Assembly (NCBI GenBank): GCA_963969345.1
Contig: OZ017766.1
Span: forward strand, 11,036,001-11,100,000
DNA: 64,000 bases
From: Turbatrix aceti
Lineage: Eukaryota > Nematoda > Chromadorea > Rhabditida > Panagrolaimidae
Direction of reading: 5' to 3'
A program made the position numbers and the translations under genes. Positions 47,733-58,179 of this stretch are shown here, piece by piece. Positions within the stretch are counted from its first letter, which is position 1; each line of letters opens with the position of its first letter. The notes below the pieces were generated by a model. That model was not told where the DNA came from, searched no databases, and worked only from the letters and a program-made list of their open reading frames with translations.

Positions 47733-49779
47733 TTAATCAACCGAACATCCTTGATAACTAGTCTGGAACACGGGATCACTTCTCGACATGTACAAAGTCA
47801 TTCTCGTCGGATCAACGACTTGTTCCTCAAGTGGCAAAGGATCAACAGCCTGAACGCAAACAACGTTGTCAATTTTAGGAATCTGGCATCTGTAATGCGT
47901 AGGACAAATCCATCTCTGCGGTCTGGATTTTTTCAAATAAGTGTAGCAGGAATCAATTGTATCGTAATAATACGCCGTCATAGGTTTCAGCATCGACAAC
48001 AATCCAGATTTTGAAAAAGTTGAAAATCTATTTTTAATAACTTTTGATAGTTTTTTTGTAGCCAATTTTTTTTCCTTGAAAGCAGAAAAGCTGTCTTTAC
48101 CGGTTGGTTCCCAGTCTCTCACGTGCACGAAGTAACCATCTGATATGTTTTGGGTGGGGTAATTTGGTCGGTGAAGGAAAGCAAAATGAATCCACGTGGA
48201 TTCGACACGCGAAGTCAGGTGAACGCTTTTGTCGAATTTTTCTGCGGTTTCGTTGGATAAAAGTTGGATATTGTTCAGTAATTGGGGGACTTTGGTTTTA
48301 AAATCGGCCACTGAAATTGGTTTGGAAGATGACATCTGAGCTGGAAGGCGTTTGTAAACAAATGACGATGCTTCGGGATATTGTTGAGCTTGGTAAACAA
48401 ATTCCGAGTATAAATTAGTTTTCACAGTTGGAAAAAGGATATCATCCGGATCGTGGGTTATTATAAATTGCGCTGATTCACGGTAAAGCAGATAGCAATC
48501 CTGGTGCGCTGCTGCCTGGTTACGGTATTCGACATTTGTCCTCAGAGGAATGTTTCCATTTTTAAAGACAACGTTAGGCACTATCCACGGACGAATATCG
48601 ATGAGACCAAGATTTTCGTATTCCTTGAGCAATTTGAATCCATTTTGAAGGATACTCATGACGTAGTACACCTGTTTGGAAACTCCGAAATGTGATAGCA
48701 ATTCAATGCTCAGAGCGTTGAGCTGCCATCTTTCGTTTAAAAACAAAGGTGAAAGACAGGAAACGACAGGATACTGTTCCCGGATGGGTGTTCGCATTGG
48801 AAATGACACCATTGAAGGCACGTGTTGCGGCGCAGAAGATTCAGGTGGATGGAGATTGATGTAATTGGGGTTTNNNNNNNNNNNNNNNNNNNNNNNNNNN
48901 NNNNNNNNNNNNNNNNNNNNNNNNNNNNNNNNNNNNNNNNNNNNNNNNNNNNNNNNNNNNNNNNNNNNNNNNNNNNNNNNNNNNNNNNNNNNNNNNNNNN
49001 NNNNNNNNNNNNNNNNNNNNNNNNNNNNNNNNNNNNNNNNNNNNNNNNNNNNNNNNNNNNNNNNNNNNNNNNNTTCCATCTATGATGGGTTTGACATCCG
49101 GTGGCATCAAAGCGACAAAGGTAGAATTCGAAACCGTGCTGCAGTTAACCAGGTAAGTTTGCATTTGACAGTCTCCCATAATTTTAAATGCGTGAACAGG
49201 TGAGACGATTTCTTCCTGACTTGCTCCGGTGTCATTCTTGGAGTAACATTTCCAGGTTACGTTTGGCGGTAAAAAGGTGCGGGTGTTTAGAAGGACGACT
49301 GCGGTGTTATCCGGGTAGCTGAAAATGTTTATTTAAAAAAAAAATTGGAAACAGTTGTTTTTTTTGTCGATAATTAAGTTTTTATTTTTTGTATGTTTGT
49401 AATTATGCAACGTACTATGATGATTCGTTGTAATACGTGGTGGAGATGATAATAAGTTCATGGTGAAAATCGTCTCTCTTGGCCTAAAAGTTACACATAA
49501 ATTTTTTTTGGTGTTTTCTTATAATTCTTGGTTTCTCACCTCGGTTTCATGTTGGACTGGGGAATCTCGGTAAAGAAATGTTACGGACTGAAAAAAAAAT
49601 TATAATATACATACGACAAAAACATTATCGTTTTTTTAATCTTACTGTTATAAATAACTTACTGGATAACAAATCAAAAAAGAAGTTGCAATCATGACGG
49701 CAATTATGAGGTACTTTTTTACCTTTCTGGAAGGCATCATCGTGTAAAATTGTTCAATAAGAGGTTTTATGCGATCCAT
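47733..49779 (-). CDS. GT92 glycosyltransferase 2 (mirror copy, interrupted by assembly gap)
   Basis: Exons are 49663-49779, 49540-49587, 49416-49483 and 47733-49318. The last contains 200 N. Outside the gap the coding sequence equals the left-arm gene at 15312-17159: anchor in exon 1, HDPDD site, cysteine-rich end. Taken literally, the N run would add about 66 residues and shift the frame, but the intact copy shows only one base (C on plus) between the gap edges. The gene is therefore probably whole. Confidence 0.8.
48874..49073. other. Assembly gap of 200 N
   Basis: A round number of N marks a scaffold join of unknown size. In the left arm the flanking bases are one nucleotide apart (GGGGTTT, C, TTCCATC on this strand). 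The gap length is therefore probably arbitrary. Confidence 0.95.
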
Positions 49780-50550
49780 TCTGCAATTTGGTCATGAAGA
49801 AGGTTTTTTTATTATTTGGAACAAAAGTAGGCTTTGTTTCGAGAAAATGACTAAAATAACAGCTCTGTGCGAACAATTTTACAGGGTAACACAATTCAGA
49901 GAACGATAATGAACGATAATAGCACCTAAAAACTCTGAATCTAATAATAAAAGTTTTATAATAATCAGAGTAGTCATACAAAATCGTAAAAAATTAAAAT
50001 GAACTCCGCCACGTTATTCACGTACTATCGACTATTTCATATGTCGGTATGAATCCTGAAATACGGCAATAGACTCCGTCGCATGAGATACGAATCTCGT
50101 GCTCTCTTGCTCAAAAACTGAGGGCACTGCGACGTTGTCGTAAAGTAAGATGTTAATCTTTATCGCAGTCAATCTTTCGAGTCAACGTAGCCGGTTTCCT
50201 GGATCAAGCCGGTACTCCACGGGCGGGGCAACGCACTTTTTTCATTAAATTTTGATTTTGACATTATTTTTTTTAAGAAACCAAAAATGAAAATGTGTCT
50301 ACGATCAAAAATGAAAGAAAATCTCGATCTTAAAGCAAGTTTAGGGATTCAGATTTACATTTACATTTACATTTACATTTATTACTTTCACACGTGCTTA
50401 ATTACTTATCACAAAAATTAAAGAGATTATAATCATTCCACGATTTGTGAAAAAAAATTTTCTTTTTTTTTTCATTTTTGTATACTTATTTCACTCGATT
50501 TCTGTCTAGTTTTTCACTAGTTTCAATACAAAATTCCAATTTATTTATAT
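49780..50550. other. Intergenic between GT92-2 and GT92-1 (mirror)
   Basis: Reverse copy of 14541-15311, with the AAATGT-type repeat at about 50353-50380. No gene seen. Confidence 0.5.
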
Positions 50551-53413
50551 TTATACCTGACAACCATTTTCGTTTACAAACACTTGAATTTCCGATTCCG
50601 GTACATAAACCTTAAAATTAGGACTGATTTGTGTACCGGTGAATTGTTGTTCTGTCATAGCGCATTTGAATCCGGAAATTTCAGGCACTTCACAGTTGTA
50701 AAAGGTTCGACAACTGTTAATATTCTCCTTGAAACTATGATCGAATCCACGGTAATTCATAATGCATTTATCCATTACGGTGTAGTAATTGGTCGTCGAT
50801 ACCAGCGATGCCAGATTCACATTAGTGAAGTTACGGTTTCTGAAGTTCCGATCAATGTTTTCGAGATGACGATGGTTGCCAAAAAGTGATGTGAGGTTCG
50901 GATACTGGGAGTTGGCATTTTGAATCTGTAATTGTAAACAATTATTTTTTTTATAAAATTTGGACAAAAGTTTGAATGAAACCCACAACGCTTTCATCAA
51001 AACTCTCATTATTGCTACCAAAATGCCAATTTCTCGCGTGAAATAGAAATCCGTATTGCAGTGGAACTCGGTATATCGTAAGATTCCTACTGTAGAAATG
51101 AGGCCAGTGAATGTCGATGCTCTCTACCAAACTTGTATTGTAAACCGATTTTCCATAACTACTTTTCCCTTTGCCTGGGACAAATTCGCTGATAATCGCT
51201 GATTTCATGGTGTCTTTTAGCGAAAACTTTCTATAACTGGTTGCAGCACGGATGTCTACAGGATACGACTCGTAATGAGCGTAGGCGGTGTGAGGCAAAA
51301 ATCTCCAGATCTGACTAAACTCGGACCAGTAGTCTTTGCCACCTTGGATGAGCACAATGTCATCCACGTCGTGAACAATGATAAAGTCCGCTGCTTCGCG
51401 GTAATTGAAGTAGCAGTCGTTGAGGGTGCCTGACAGATCGCGGAGTGCCAGGTGACGTTTGGCATTGATTTCGCTGAGCTGGGGAAATGACCAGTAGTGG
51501 AGGTCTATGAGTTTTGGTTTTGTGTTATTGTAGGCCTGAAAAGGACGGGGACTTTGTTTTTGGCAAAGTGAGATTGTTGGAAACTCAGAACAGAACGCCA
51601 AACGTTCGAAACAAAAGACGAAGCGTTTGGGACAGAACGCCAAGCATTCAGGACGGAACGCCAAACGTTCGAAACAAAAGACCAAGCGTTTGAGACAGAA
51701 CGCCAGGCATTCAGGACGGAACGCCAAACGTTCGAAACAGAACGCCTAGCATTCGGAACAGAACGCCAAACGTTAAGGACGAAATGCGAAACATTCAGAA
51801 CAGAATGCCAAACTTTCAGAAAAGAACGCTAAGCATTCGGAGCAGAACGTCAATAATTTGAGAGGAATCCCCGACAAAGATAAATATCAAATCTTACCTG
51901 AAGCAAGGATAGGATATTGTCCGCTCCGCTGAGAAAGTAGTAAGCCTGTCGATTGACCCCAAAATAGGCGTACGTCTCAATACTCATCGCTACCACCTGC
52001 CACCTTTCGGCAAAGAAAAGCGAGCTAACGCAGGATACAACAGGTAGTTTTTCGGCAACTGCAGGCCGCCATTTGAGCGGAGCCTTCTCAAATGCGCCAG
52101 GTGCAGTCATGGATATCGAAACTGGATTAGGGATTGTTGTACAAGTCGCAACGTAGGGATGAAGATTGCAGTGTGGTTCATAGTTTTGGTGTGCCATTCT
52201 CGGACTCATTGTTGATACGTGAACGTCCCCTTCCTGGTTAGTGGATACGCATGACCACACCTGACTTGTTGACAGGGGGAAAGTACCTCTCATGAGGATA
52301 GCTGCAACGTTATCCTCGTTGTAGCTAAAAATTCCTGGATTAGAACAATTAGCAATAATAAAGGATACTGTACTATTTGGATGTGTTGTAGTGGGTGACT
52401 GACATGACGGCTATGATGCCCTCGGGTTCTGTGGATCGCTAAAACATTTTGTTGCCATTTATTTTCATTGTGTTAATTTTCGGCTCACCACTTCAACGTT
52501 TTGAAATGCTGAATCATTGCGAAATAATGCTCGCAGCTGAAAAAAATAAGTTCATGTTTTTTGGATTATAGCTGGTACACTTTTTGATCATTCGCAATTT
52601 TTTTCAGAAAATTTGTTGCGTTGTCAATAAAATTGTCTACATACCAAATTCCATCTCGTTTTCAGACAACCTTAAGCATCGAAAATGAGCGGAAAATGAT
52701 TATCTTGATCAAAATGTCTATTCTCCGTTGTAGTTTTTGACTCTTCTGTGTTGTAGTTTTTAATACAAATATCAATTGATGTTAATCTTCAAGTTTTAGG
52801 ATATTTAACTTAAACCGGATATGTACGGGATACTCGCGTTTTTGTGGATATTTTGCTTTTCAAAATGAAAAGACACGCAACGGGGATTTTTAAAATTTTG
52901 AGTAATTATGTATTTGATATCGGGACCAATAAAATGAAAACGAAACTTAAAATTTTATTTTACAAAAAGCAGAAACAACGGTTAAAATAAAACGGAGCCT
53001 TTTTTTGCCAGACTTTTTAATAAACAAAAAATTGTTTGTCAATTTCTGTCTAAATCGTATGTTTGAATTGGGATCAAAAATTGTAAAAAAATTATTTATA
53101 TTATGTATTTACAAAAAAAACGCATTTTGTGACAAGCAGAGTTGTTTACCGCAAGACCTTGTAAAGTATCTAATCCTTCAAGTATTTCTTTAACGGTTTA
53201 TTTTTTTGCATTTACCTTTATTCCAAGAACACTTACCGGGCTTTTACCATGAAGAGAAATGTTCGAGAAAATGAACGTCGAAAACTGAAAATTAATCACC
53301 TCATATAAAATACGTTTGAAAAAACTCACCTTGAACACGTAACAAATCACAAAAAATCCAACAACCAATCCAGCAATAAATAAACCCTTTTTGATAATTT
53401 TTGCCGGTACCAT
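50551..53413 (-). CDS. GT92 (DUF23) glycosyltransferase 1, the only complete copy
   Basis: Seven exons on the minus strand: 53330-53413, 53237-53284, 52489-52536, 52374-52438, 51898-52324, 50987-51535 and 50551-50925, about 531 residues. Exon 1 encodes a basic start and membrane anchor (LFIAGLVVGFFVICYVF), giving a type II Golgi topology. Exon 2 (FSTFIFSNISLHGKSP) has no counterpart in GT92-2 and GT92-3 and may be optional. The domain then has SVTHYNTSKYYNEDN, LPVVSCVSSLFFAERWQVV and HDVDD (about 279-283). The intron before exon 6 holds the 21-base repeat. Homology to the truncated copies ends at 52831, inside intron 2. Exons 1 and 2 are inferred from splice sites and phase; the others are shared with copies A and B. 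Role: predicted secretory-pathway glycosyltransferase, substrate unknown. Confidence 0.85.
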
Positions 53414-54159
53414 TTGGCTTATTTTTCGAAAATATTGTGTGCCAAACCACTCTTTTTATTCCTCAACTGTCAATCTCGAGGAATCCAGACAGCAATCAAA
53501 CTGAAGACAAGCATTCACTCTTCGGTCAAAATATCCGTATCTTGCACCCGTCATACGTTGCGGGTCAAAAACCAGTAATGTTGCCGTTGACGCTTTTAGA
53601 TTCCGATCTCCGAATTTATGTGCATGTATCATGCTTTAAAACAAAAACTGGATACACAATAAATATTTAGGTGCAGAAGTCATGGAAAGAGGGAGAATTA
53701 TAATATTATGTTGCAAGTACCAAATATTTCTGGATAAAAAAATATCAATAATTCAAATTTTTCAAATAAAAAAAACAAAAATTACTCTAGAAAAGGTAAA
53801 ACTAGAGTAAAATTGGTTTTATTTGACAAAAAAATCGTGCTTTCGTCATTTCACAAAAAATTATCAAAATGTTCGTGTTCGTTGGAAACAAAGAATCAAA
53901 AAAAAACAGACATTTAACAGCAAGGTGTAACATTTATTTCAGCATTAATCACAAAATAAATACATACAATTATTCTTCTTTTGTACATCAGTACATCAAA
54001 ACTTTTGGCCAAGCAAATATGTGTGCAATATTTAAAAAAAATATAGATTTCAATGAAAAACAAATTTTAATTTTAATTTTAAAAAAATATTTATTAGGAT
54101 TTTACATTTTTTTTGTAGATTTTTGAATTTTTTTTTTGGGAAACAGGTTTCTTTCCAGT
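53414..54159. other. Upstream region of GT92-1, no further gene seen
   Basis: AT-rich with one more balanced block at 53450-53650. Likely contains the GT92-1 promoter on the minus strand. Small open frames here match nothing I know. Confidence 0.45.
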
Positions 54160-54526
54160 TGGGTTGATTGATCATCAGTATCAAGCGGTTTCTGCGGCCT
54201 CATTCGTCGCAGGACAAGCTGAAGGTCTGTCCCGGACATTGATTCATAGGCCGTATCTTTTTTCCCGGCCGATGCACCACTTGTTCAGAAAGAATGCTCG
54301 ACTGATCTTTATTACGCTTAATCATTGTATTTATAAGCCGACTTAAGGCAAAATATAAGCCGGGAGCGATCGGCGGAAGCGGGGAACGATCGGTGGGGCA
54401 GTTGAGTCACGGTTGAGTCATCGCACTGCGGCGCTGCTTGAACGTTTCCGTGTTAGGCGCTGAAAGCAGCGTCGTCGTGACCTTTCACGACAGCCTTCTT
54501 CGTGTGATTCCGATACTCTTTACTAT
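54160..54526 (-). mobile_element. LTR retrotransposon 5' end with tRNA-Gly primer site, truncated
   Basis: On the minus strand an LTR-like block (54280-54526) with TATAAATA near 54331 and AATAAAG near 54309 is followed at once by TGGTGCATCGGCCGGGA (54263-54279), complementary to the 3' end of tRNA-Gly. About 100 bases of internal region follow. The upstream part of the LTR is cut by the next LTR at 54527. Confidence 0.6.
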
Positions 54527-54751
54527 TGTTACGCGAGTACGAGTTGGTGCAACGCGTGCGCACTCTTATCTCGCGTAGAATAATTGTTTCCTGTATTTCC
54601 CTTTCCTATTGTCTCAGTTGTTGTTTTGTCTGTCGCCGCGAGCGGTCGTGTTCGTTGGCTGCGTGATCGACGCCCGGCCGAAGGCAAGCCCAGAGCAACC
54701 CAAAGACCTCAACCCGACGGAACTCCACCCTTGTTGAGGTCTTTGCTTGTG
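54527..54751 (+). mobile_element. Gypsy-type LTR, plus, with internal deletion
   Basis: Starts TGTTACGCGAGTACGAG and ends near GGTCTTTGCTTGTG. It equals the inverted LTR at 54802-55072 for about 212 bases, then lacks about 46 bases between two AGGT(C) motifs, a likely deletion by short repeats. Confidence 0.65.
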
Positions 54752-54801
54752 AGTAAAGCAATGTAGTATTTCTCTATGCCACTCGCGATAGATACTTTAC
54801 T

Positions 54802-55072
54802 CACAAACAAGACCTGTAACCAATACATATAATACAATATACAACAGGTCCAATCATTACCTCAACAAGGGTGGAGTTCCGTCGGGTTGAGGTCTTTGGG
54901 TTGCTCTGGGCTTGCCTTCGGCCGGGCGTCGATCACGCAGCCAACGAACACGACCGCTCGCGGCGACAGACAAAACAACAACTGAGACAATAGGAAAGGG
55001 AAATACAGGAAACAATTATTCTACGCGAGATAAGAGTGCGCACGCGTTGCACCAACTCGTACTCGCGTAACA
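54802..55072 (-). mobile_element. Gypsy-type LTR, minus
   Basis: On the minus strand it starts TGTTACGCG directly after a purine-rich tract (GAGAGAGGGAAG) and the end of an integrase frame. It is therefore the 3' LTR of an element lying in minus orientation. Its 3' end faces the end of the LTR at 54527-54751, 50 bases away. Confidence 0.7.
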
Positions 55073-55082
55073 CTTCCCTCTC

Positions 55083-55430
55083 TCAACAGAAACGGACAAT
55101 AAGGGCTGAATCATGGGACAGGGGCAAATCTCCTTCCTGAGACGTCGTCGTCGGATTCACCCTGCGACGGGTAGTCGTCGGGACACGTTTCCTTGCAAAC
55201 ACTCTGCGTCTGCGGCTTCTCGAAATCCGGCGTCGGTTTCGGTTGTCGTCCAAGAGTGCTTCGGCAGGACTGATGTTACCGGGAACCATCTTGCTGGGAC
55301 TGGTTCGGATGCTGAGCAGCATCAGGCGGACTGCTTCCTGCAGGTCCACTACGTCGGCGTTCATCTTCAGTCCATCCGTGAGCATGTGCACGTATCGCTC
55401 GGCTGGATACGGCAAGGACGGACAATGCTG
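55083..55430 (-). pseudogene. Gypsy integrase fragment, minus orientation
   Basis: The frame reads AERYVHMLTDGLKMNADVV and SPAEALLDDNRNRR, closely matching the plus-strand integrase at 55450 (AERYVRTLKDGLKKNANVS, SPAEALFGRQPR). It covers only the last catalytic glutamate and the region behind it, and then loses similarity in an Arg-rich, probably frameshifted tail. The rest of pol is absent; the copy is broken where it meets the plus-strand element. Confidence 0.75.
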
Positions 55431-55449
55431 GATGCTTTGAACATCTTCA

Positions 55450-56844
55450 ATGGTAGGCAATAGTGCTGGGTGCGCTGCCTTCGCACGTGGCACGCACTTG
55501 CCTTCGGTGATAACAGGAACACTCGCTATCACCAAGGTGATAGCAGCTGTCCAAGCCATCACCGAAAGCGAGATCGACATGTACTCCATCACCAAGCAAG
55601 CAGCCGTACCGTATCCAGAGCTTCGCGACGCCACCGCAAGCGACGAAACGCTGTGCCAAGTCAAGGATTTTACTATCCACGGCTGGCCGTCCAAGGGGGC
55701 ATTCCGTCAACGCCCAGACAAGGAAACCCTGCAGCCGTACTACAACCGACGAGACGAGATTGCCGTGCACGAGGAACTCATGTGCTGCGCCGACCGCATC
55801 ATCATCCCACAGCGACTCCAGTCCCGAGTTATCGCGATTCTGCACGCGGGCCACCCAGGTACCGAGAAGATGATTCAGCTTGCTCGAGCTTACTCCTACT
55901 GGCCAAACATGAAGCACGACATTGACCAAGCAGTACGTCAATGCCAAGAATGTGCGCAAAATGCGACGCAGCCACTCAAGGCACCCCTCGCTCCATGGCC
56001 CAAGCCGACGCGGCCCTGGCAGCATCTGCACGTCGATTTCGCGGGGCCGATTCGCGAACGTTATTTCTTCGTTATTATCGACTCGCTGACGAAATATCCC
56101 GTTATTGAAACCATGAGCACCATCACGGCTGCTCGGACAATCGCCGTGCTCAAGGACGTGTTCTCGACCTTCGGTCTCCCGGAGACTCTGGTCAGTGATA
56201 ACGGCACGCAGTTCACTTCACGAGAATTCCAAGTGTTCTGTGAGGCCGACGGCATCAAGCACAGTCGCTCCCCGCCGTACCATCCTGCAAGCAATGGTCA
56301 AGCGGAGCGCTACGTCCGTACGCTGAAGGACGGTCTAAAGAAGAACGCCAACGTGTCGGATTTACATGAAGCAGTCCGCCTCATCCAGCTCCGTATCCGG
56401 ATGACACCCAGCCAATTGATCCCTGGTGGTGTCAGCCCTGCAGAAGCTCTATTCGGCCGGCAACCAAGGTCAACTCTGGACCTGATGAAGCCACCAGCGC
56501 CATACGAGCCAGCATCGACCAAGGCGAAGAAACAGTATGATCGCCACCACGGTGTTCGAAGCCGTATCTTCGAACCCGGTGACCCCGTCTGGTACCGCCA
56601 TCGAAACCCCGGAAAGTGGAAACCAGGTGTTATCATGCGACGTCGCGGCCAAGTCATCTATGAAGTAAAAGAAGACTCAGGCGACTTCAGCGTGTACCAT
56701 GTCAACCAACTGCGTGACAGACCAGGCGCCCAGCCAGCTATTCTACCTTCGTCAGATGACGACGACGAAGACGCCCCGATGTCATGGGCCCCGGTCACGC
56801 TCCCGGTCACCCCGATTCCGACTACGCCAGTCACTCCTGCCTAG
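55450..56844 (+). CDS. Gypsy-type retrotransposon integrase (partial pol)
   Basis: The frame of 464 codons contains an HHCC zinc finger (H132, H135, C165, C168), then the DDE core with D196 (HVDFAGP), D250 (VSDNGTQF) and E286 (NGQAERYV). The D-to-E distance of 35 intervening residues is as expected. The C-terminal part has the FEPGDPVWYRHRNPGKW motif of Gypsy integrases and an acidic, Pro/Thr-rich tail. Gag, protease, reverse transcriptase and RNase H are missing upstream, where a second, inverted fragment begins; the true pol remnant probably starts near 55490. The integrase itself shows no stop, so decay is limited. GC content (above 55%) contrasts with the AT-rich host sequence. Confidence 0.85.
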   Translation: MVGNSAGCAAFARGTHLPSVITGTLAITKVIAAVQAITESEIDMYSITKQAAVPYPELRDATASDETLCQVKDFTIHGWPSKGAFRQRPDKETLQPYYNRRDEIAVHEELMCCADRIIIPQRLQSRVIAILHAGHPGTEKMIQLARAYSYWPNMKHDIDQAVRQCQECAQNATQPLKAPLAPWPKPTRPWQHLHVDFAGPIRERYFFVIIDSLTKYPVIETMSTITAARTIAVLKDVFSTFGLPETLVSDNGTQFTSREFQVFCEADGIKHSRSPPYHPASNGQAERYVRTLKDGLKKNANVSDLHEAVRLIQLRIRMTPSQLIPGGVSPAEALFGRQPRSTLDLMKPPAPYEPASTKAKKQYDRHHGVRSRIFEPGDPVWYRHRNPGKWKPGVIMRRRGQVIYEVKEDSGDFSVYHVNQLRDRPGAQPAILPSSDDDDEDAPMSWAPVTLPVTPIPTTPVTPA

Positions 56845-57079
56845 GCAACGACGCCTCCGGCATCCCCGTCGACTCTCATTGCTCAGACGGCCCCCGTGAC
56901 TCCGGCTACCGATCCTCCAACCTCGCCGACGGTTTCCGAGCCGCGCACTCCGCAAGCTCCTGTACGCCGGTCCCGCAGAATCCGGAACAAACCAAACCGA
57001 CTCGTTGTCGACCATTCCTCCAAGCAGACATATCTCGAGGAATAGCCTCTGCCCCGATTCTGTGCCCTGTAGTTTCTCT

Positions 57080-57091
57080 GAGAGAGGAAAG
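57080..57091 (+). other. Polypurine tract of the Gypsy-type element
   Basis: GAGAGAGGAAAG lies directly before the LTR start TGTTGAGCG, as required for plus-strand priming. The minus element has the matching GAGAGAGGGAAG. Confidence 0.65.
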
Positions 57092-57419
57092 TGTTGAGCG
57101 ATGACATTCCCTGTGCACGTGCGTGCAATTAGCATGAAGTCTCGCTCAGAGAGTAGGATGAAAAGATAGTTCCCTCATTCCCTTGTCCCAGTTGTTGTTG
57201 TCGAACTGTCGGGAGCAGTAGATCATTCCTCTGTCCACGATCACTCTCCGGTAAGACATCCCTGCTTTCCCTACTCTCCCTAACGATTGTTTCCCTTATA
57301 GGCACGACCTTACCTCACGCCAACTCTAGACCTCAACCCAGCGGAACTCCACCCTTGTTGAGGTAGATTATTCTGTATATTGTATGGTATGACGTGTCGC
57401 TTATAGGTCTTTGCTTGTG
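57092..57419 (+). mobile_element. Gypsy-type 3' LTR, plus
   Basis: Starts TGTTGAGCGATGAC and shares with the other two LTRs the segments CCTCAACCC..GGAACTCCACCC, TTGTTGAGGT and GGTCTTTGCTTGTG. It is clearly diverged from them, so it belongs to a related but different copy. The exact end is uncertain by a few bases. Confidence 0.65.
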
Positions 57420-57503
57420 GTCGATAAATTAAGTCTTGAAGTACGACTAAAACGGTTACAACTATCTTTCTAACTTTGTGATGAATATGTACAGGCATGT
57501 CAG

Positions 57504-57525
57504 GGGGCCGAAAATTTTCGGCCCC
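57504..57525. repeat. Perfect 22-base palindrome in a G/C-rich patch
   Basis: GGGGCCGAAAA joined to its exact complement, followed by CCC/GGCC-rich sequence to 57557, in an otherwise AT-rich area. It might form a cruciform. No gene context explains it. Confidence 0.7.
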
Positions 57526-58179
57526 GGCTCCCTGGCCCCCGGCCCCTCGCGGCCCCTTATTTAAAAATAAAAACAACGTTAAAAAACCTGCTAATTTTTT
57601 TTTTCAATCCAATTCAAAAAACAAAACCGAATGATCAAAAATCAAAGCTACTGGTTGATAAAGGAGTATGGGAAGGTAAAGCTAACAATTCAAAACCAAA
57701 GAAAAGGACAATAGTGGTCTGCAAAAAGATAGGGCGACCCCCAAAAAGGGCGTTTCTGACGTTCGTTGAAGAGTTAGACAAAATCTGTTTTGAGGAATGA
57801 ATTCGTCCCAGGAAACCCTAATAACGTTCTGATACCCGTGATTCAAAGTCGTTGTAAAAAAAAATTAAGCAAATTAAGCGAAGGATGCAGTAAGTATTGT
57901 TATAACGATATAGGCATCAAACAGCGACATTAAAATACCAGGAAAAATTTTTTTGTAACTGAATTACCCTCGATTTTAACGATTTCCGGTACATCCACGC
58001 GTGGTTTGGTTGAAATAGGTGCGGTTTAAAGCGGTTTTGTGCATGAACGTTAAGAAACAAGCTGTAGGAACATTTTGGCGTACATGACACTTTAGCCAAA
58101 ACGAAGCATCGTTCACTCAGAGTTTTTCATTTTTGCAGAAATTTTTTCGAATTTTGGTCAAAGTTCCTATCGTCGGCGA

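Larger units (their letters stand above)
34808..52831. repeat. Right arm of giant inverted duplication
   Basis: Reverse copy of 12260-34179. It differs by an added MITE (37842-38455), a replaced section (junctions at 43500/43501 and 44291/44292), and a 200-N gap. Identity ends at 52831, where the left arm meets the foldback element and this arm goes on into the missing 5' part of GT92-1. Confidence 0.95.

Noticed and set aside
48822..49203. Frames reading through the N gap
   Set aside because: They consist mostly of unknown residues and oppose the real GT92-2 exon.
55083..55694. A full minus-strand gene of 203 residues
   Set aside because: Only the middle part matches integrase; the rest is the shadow of the plus-strand frame or frameshifted Arg-rich sequence.
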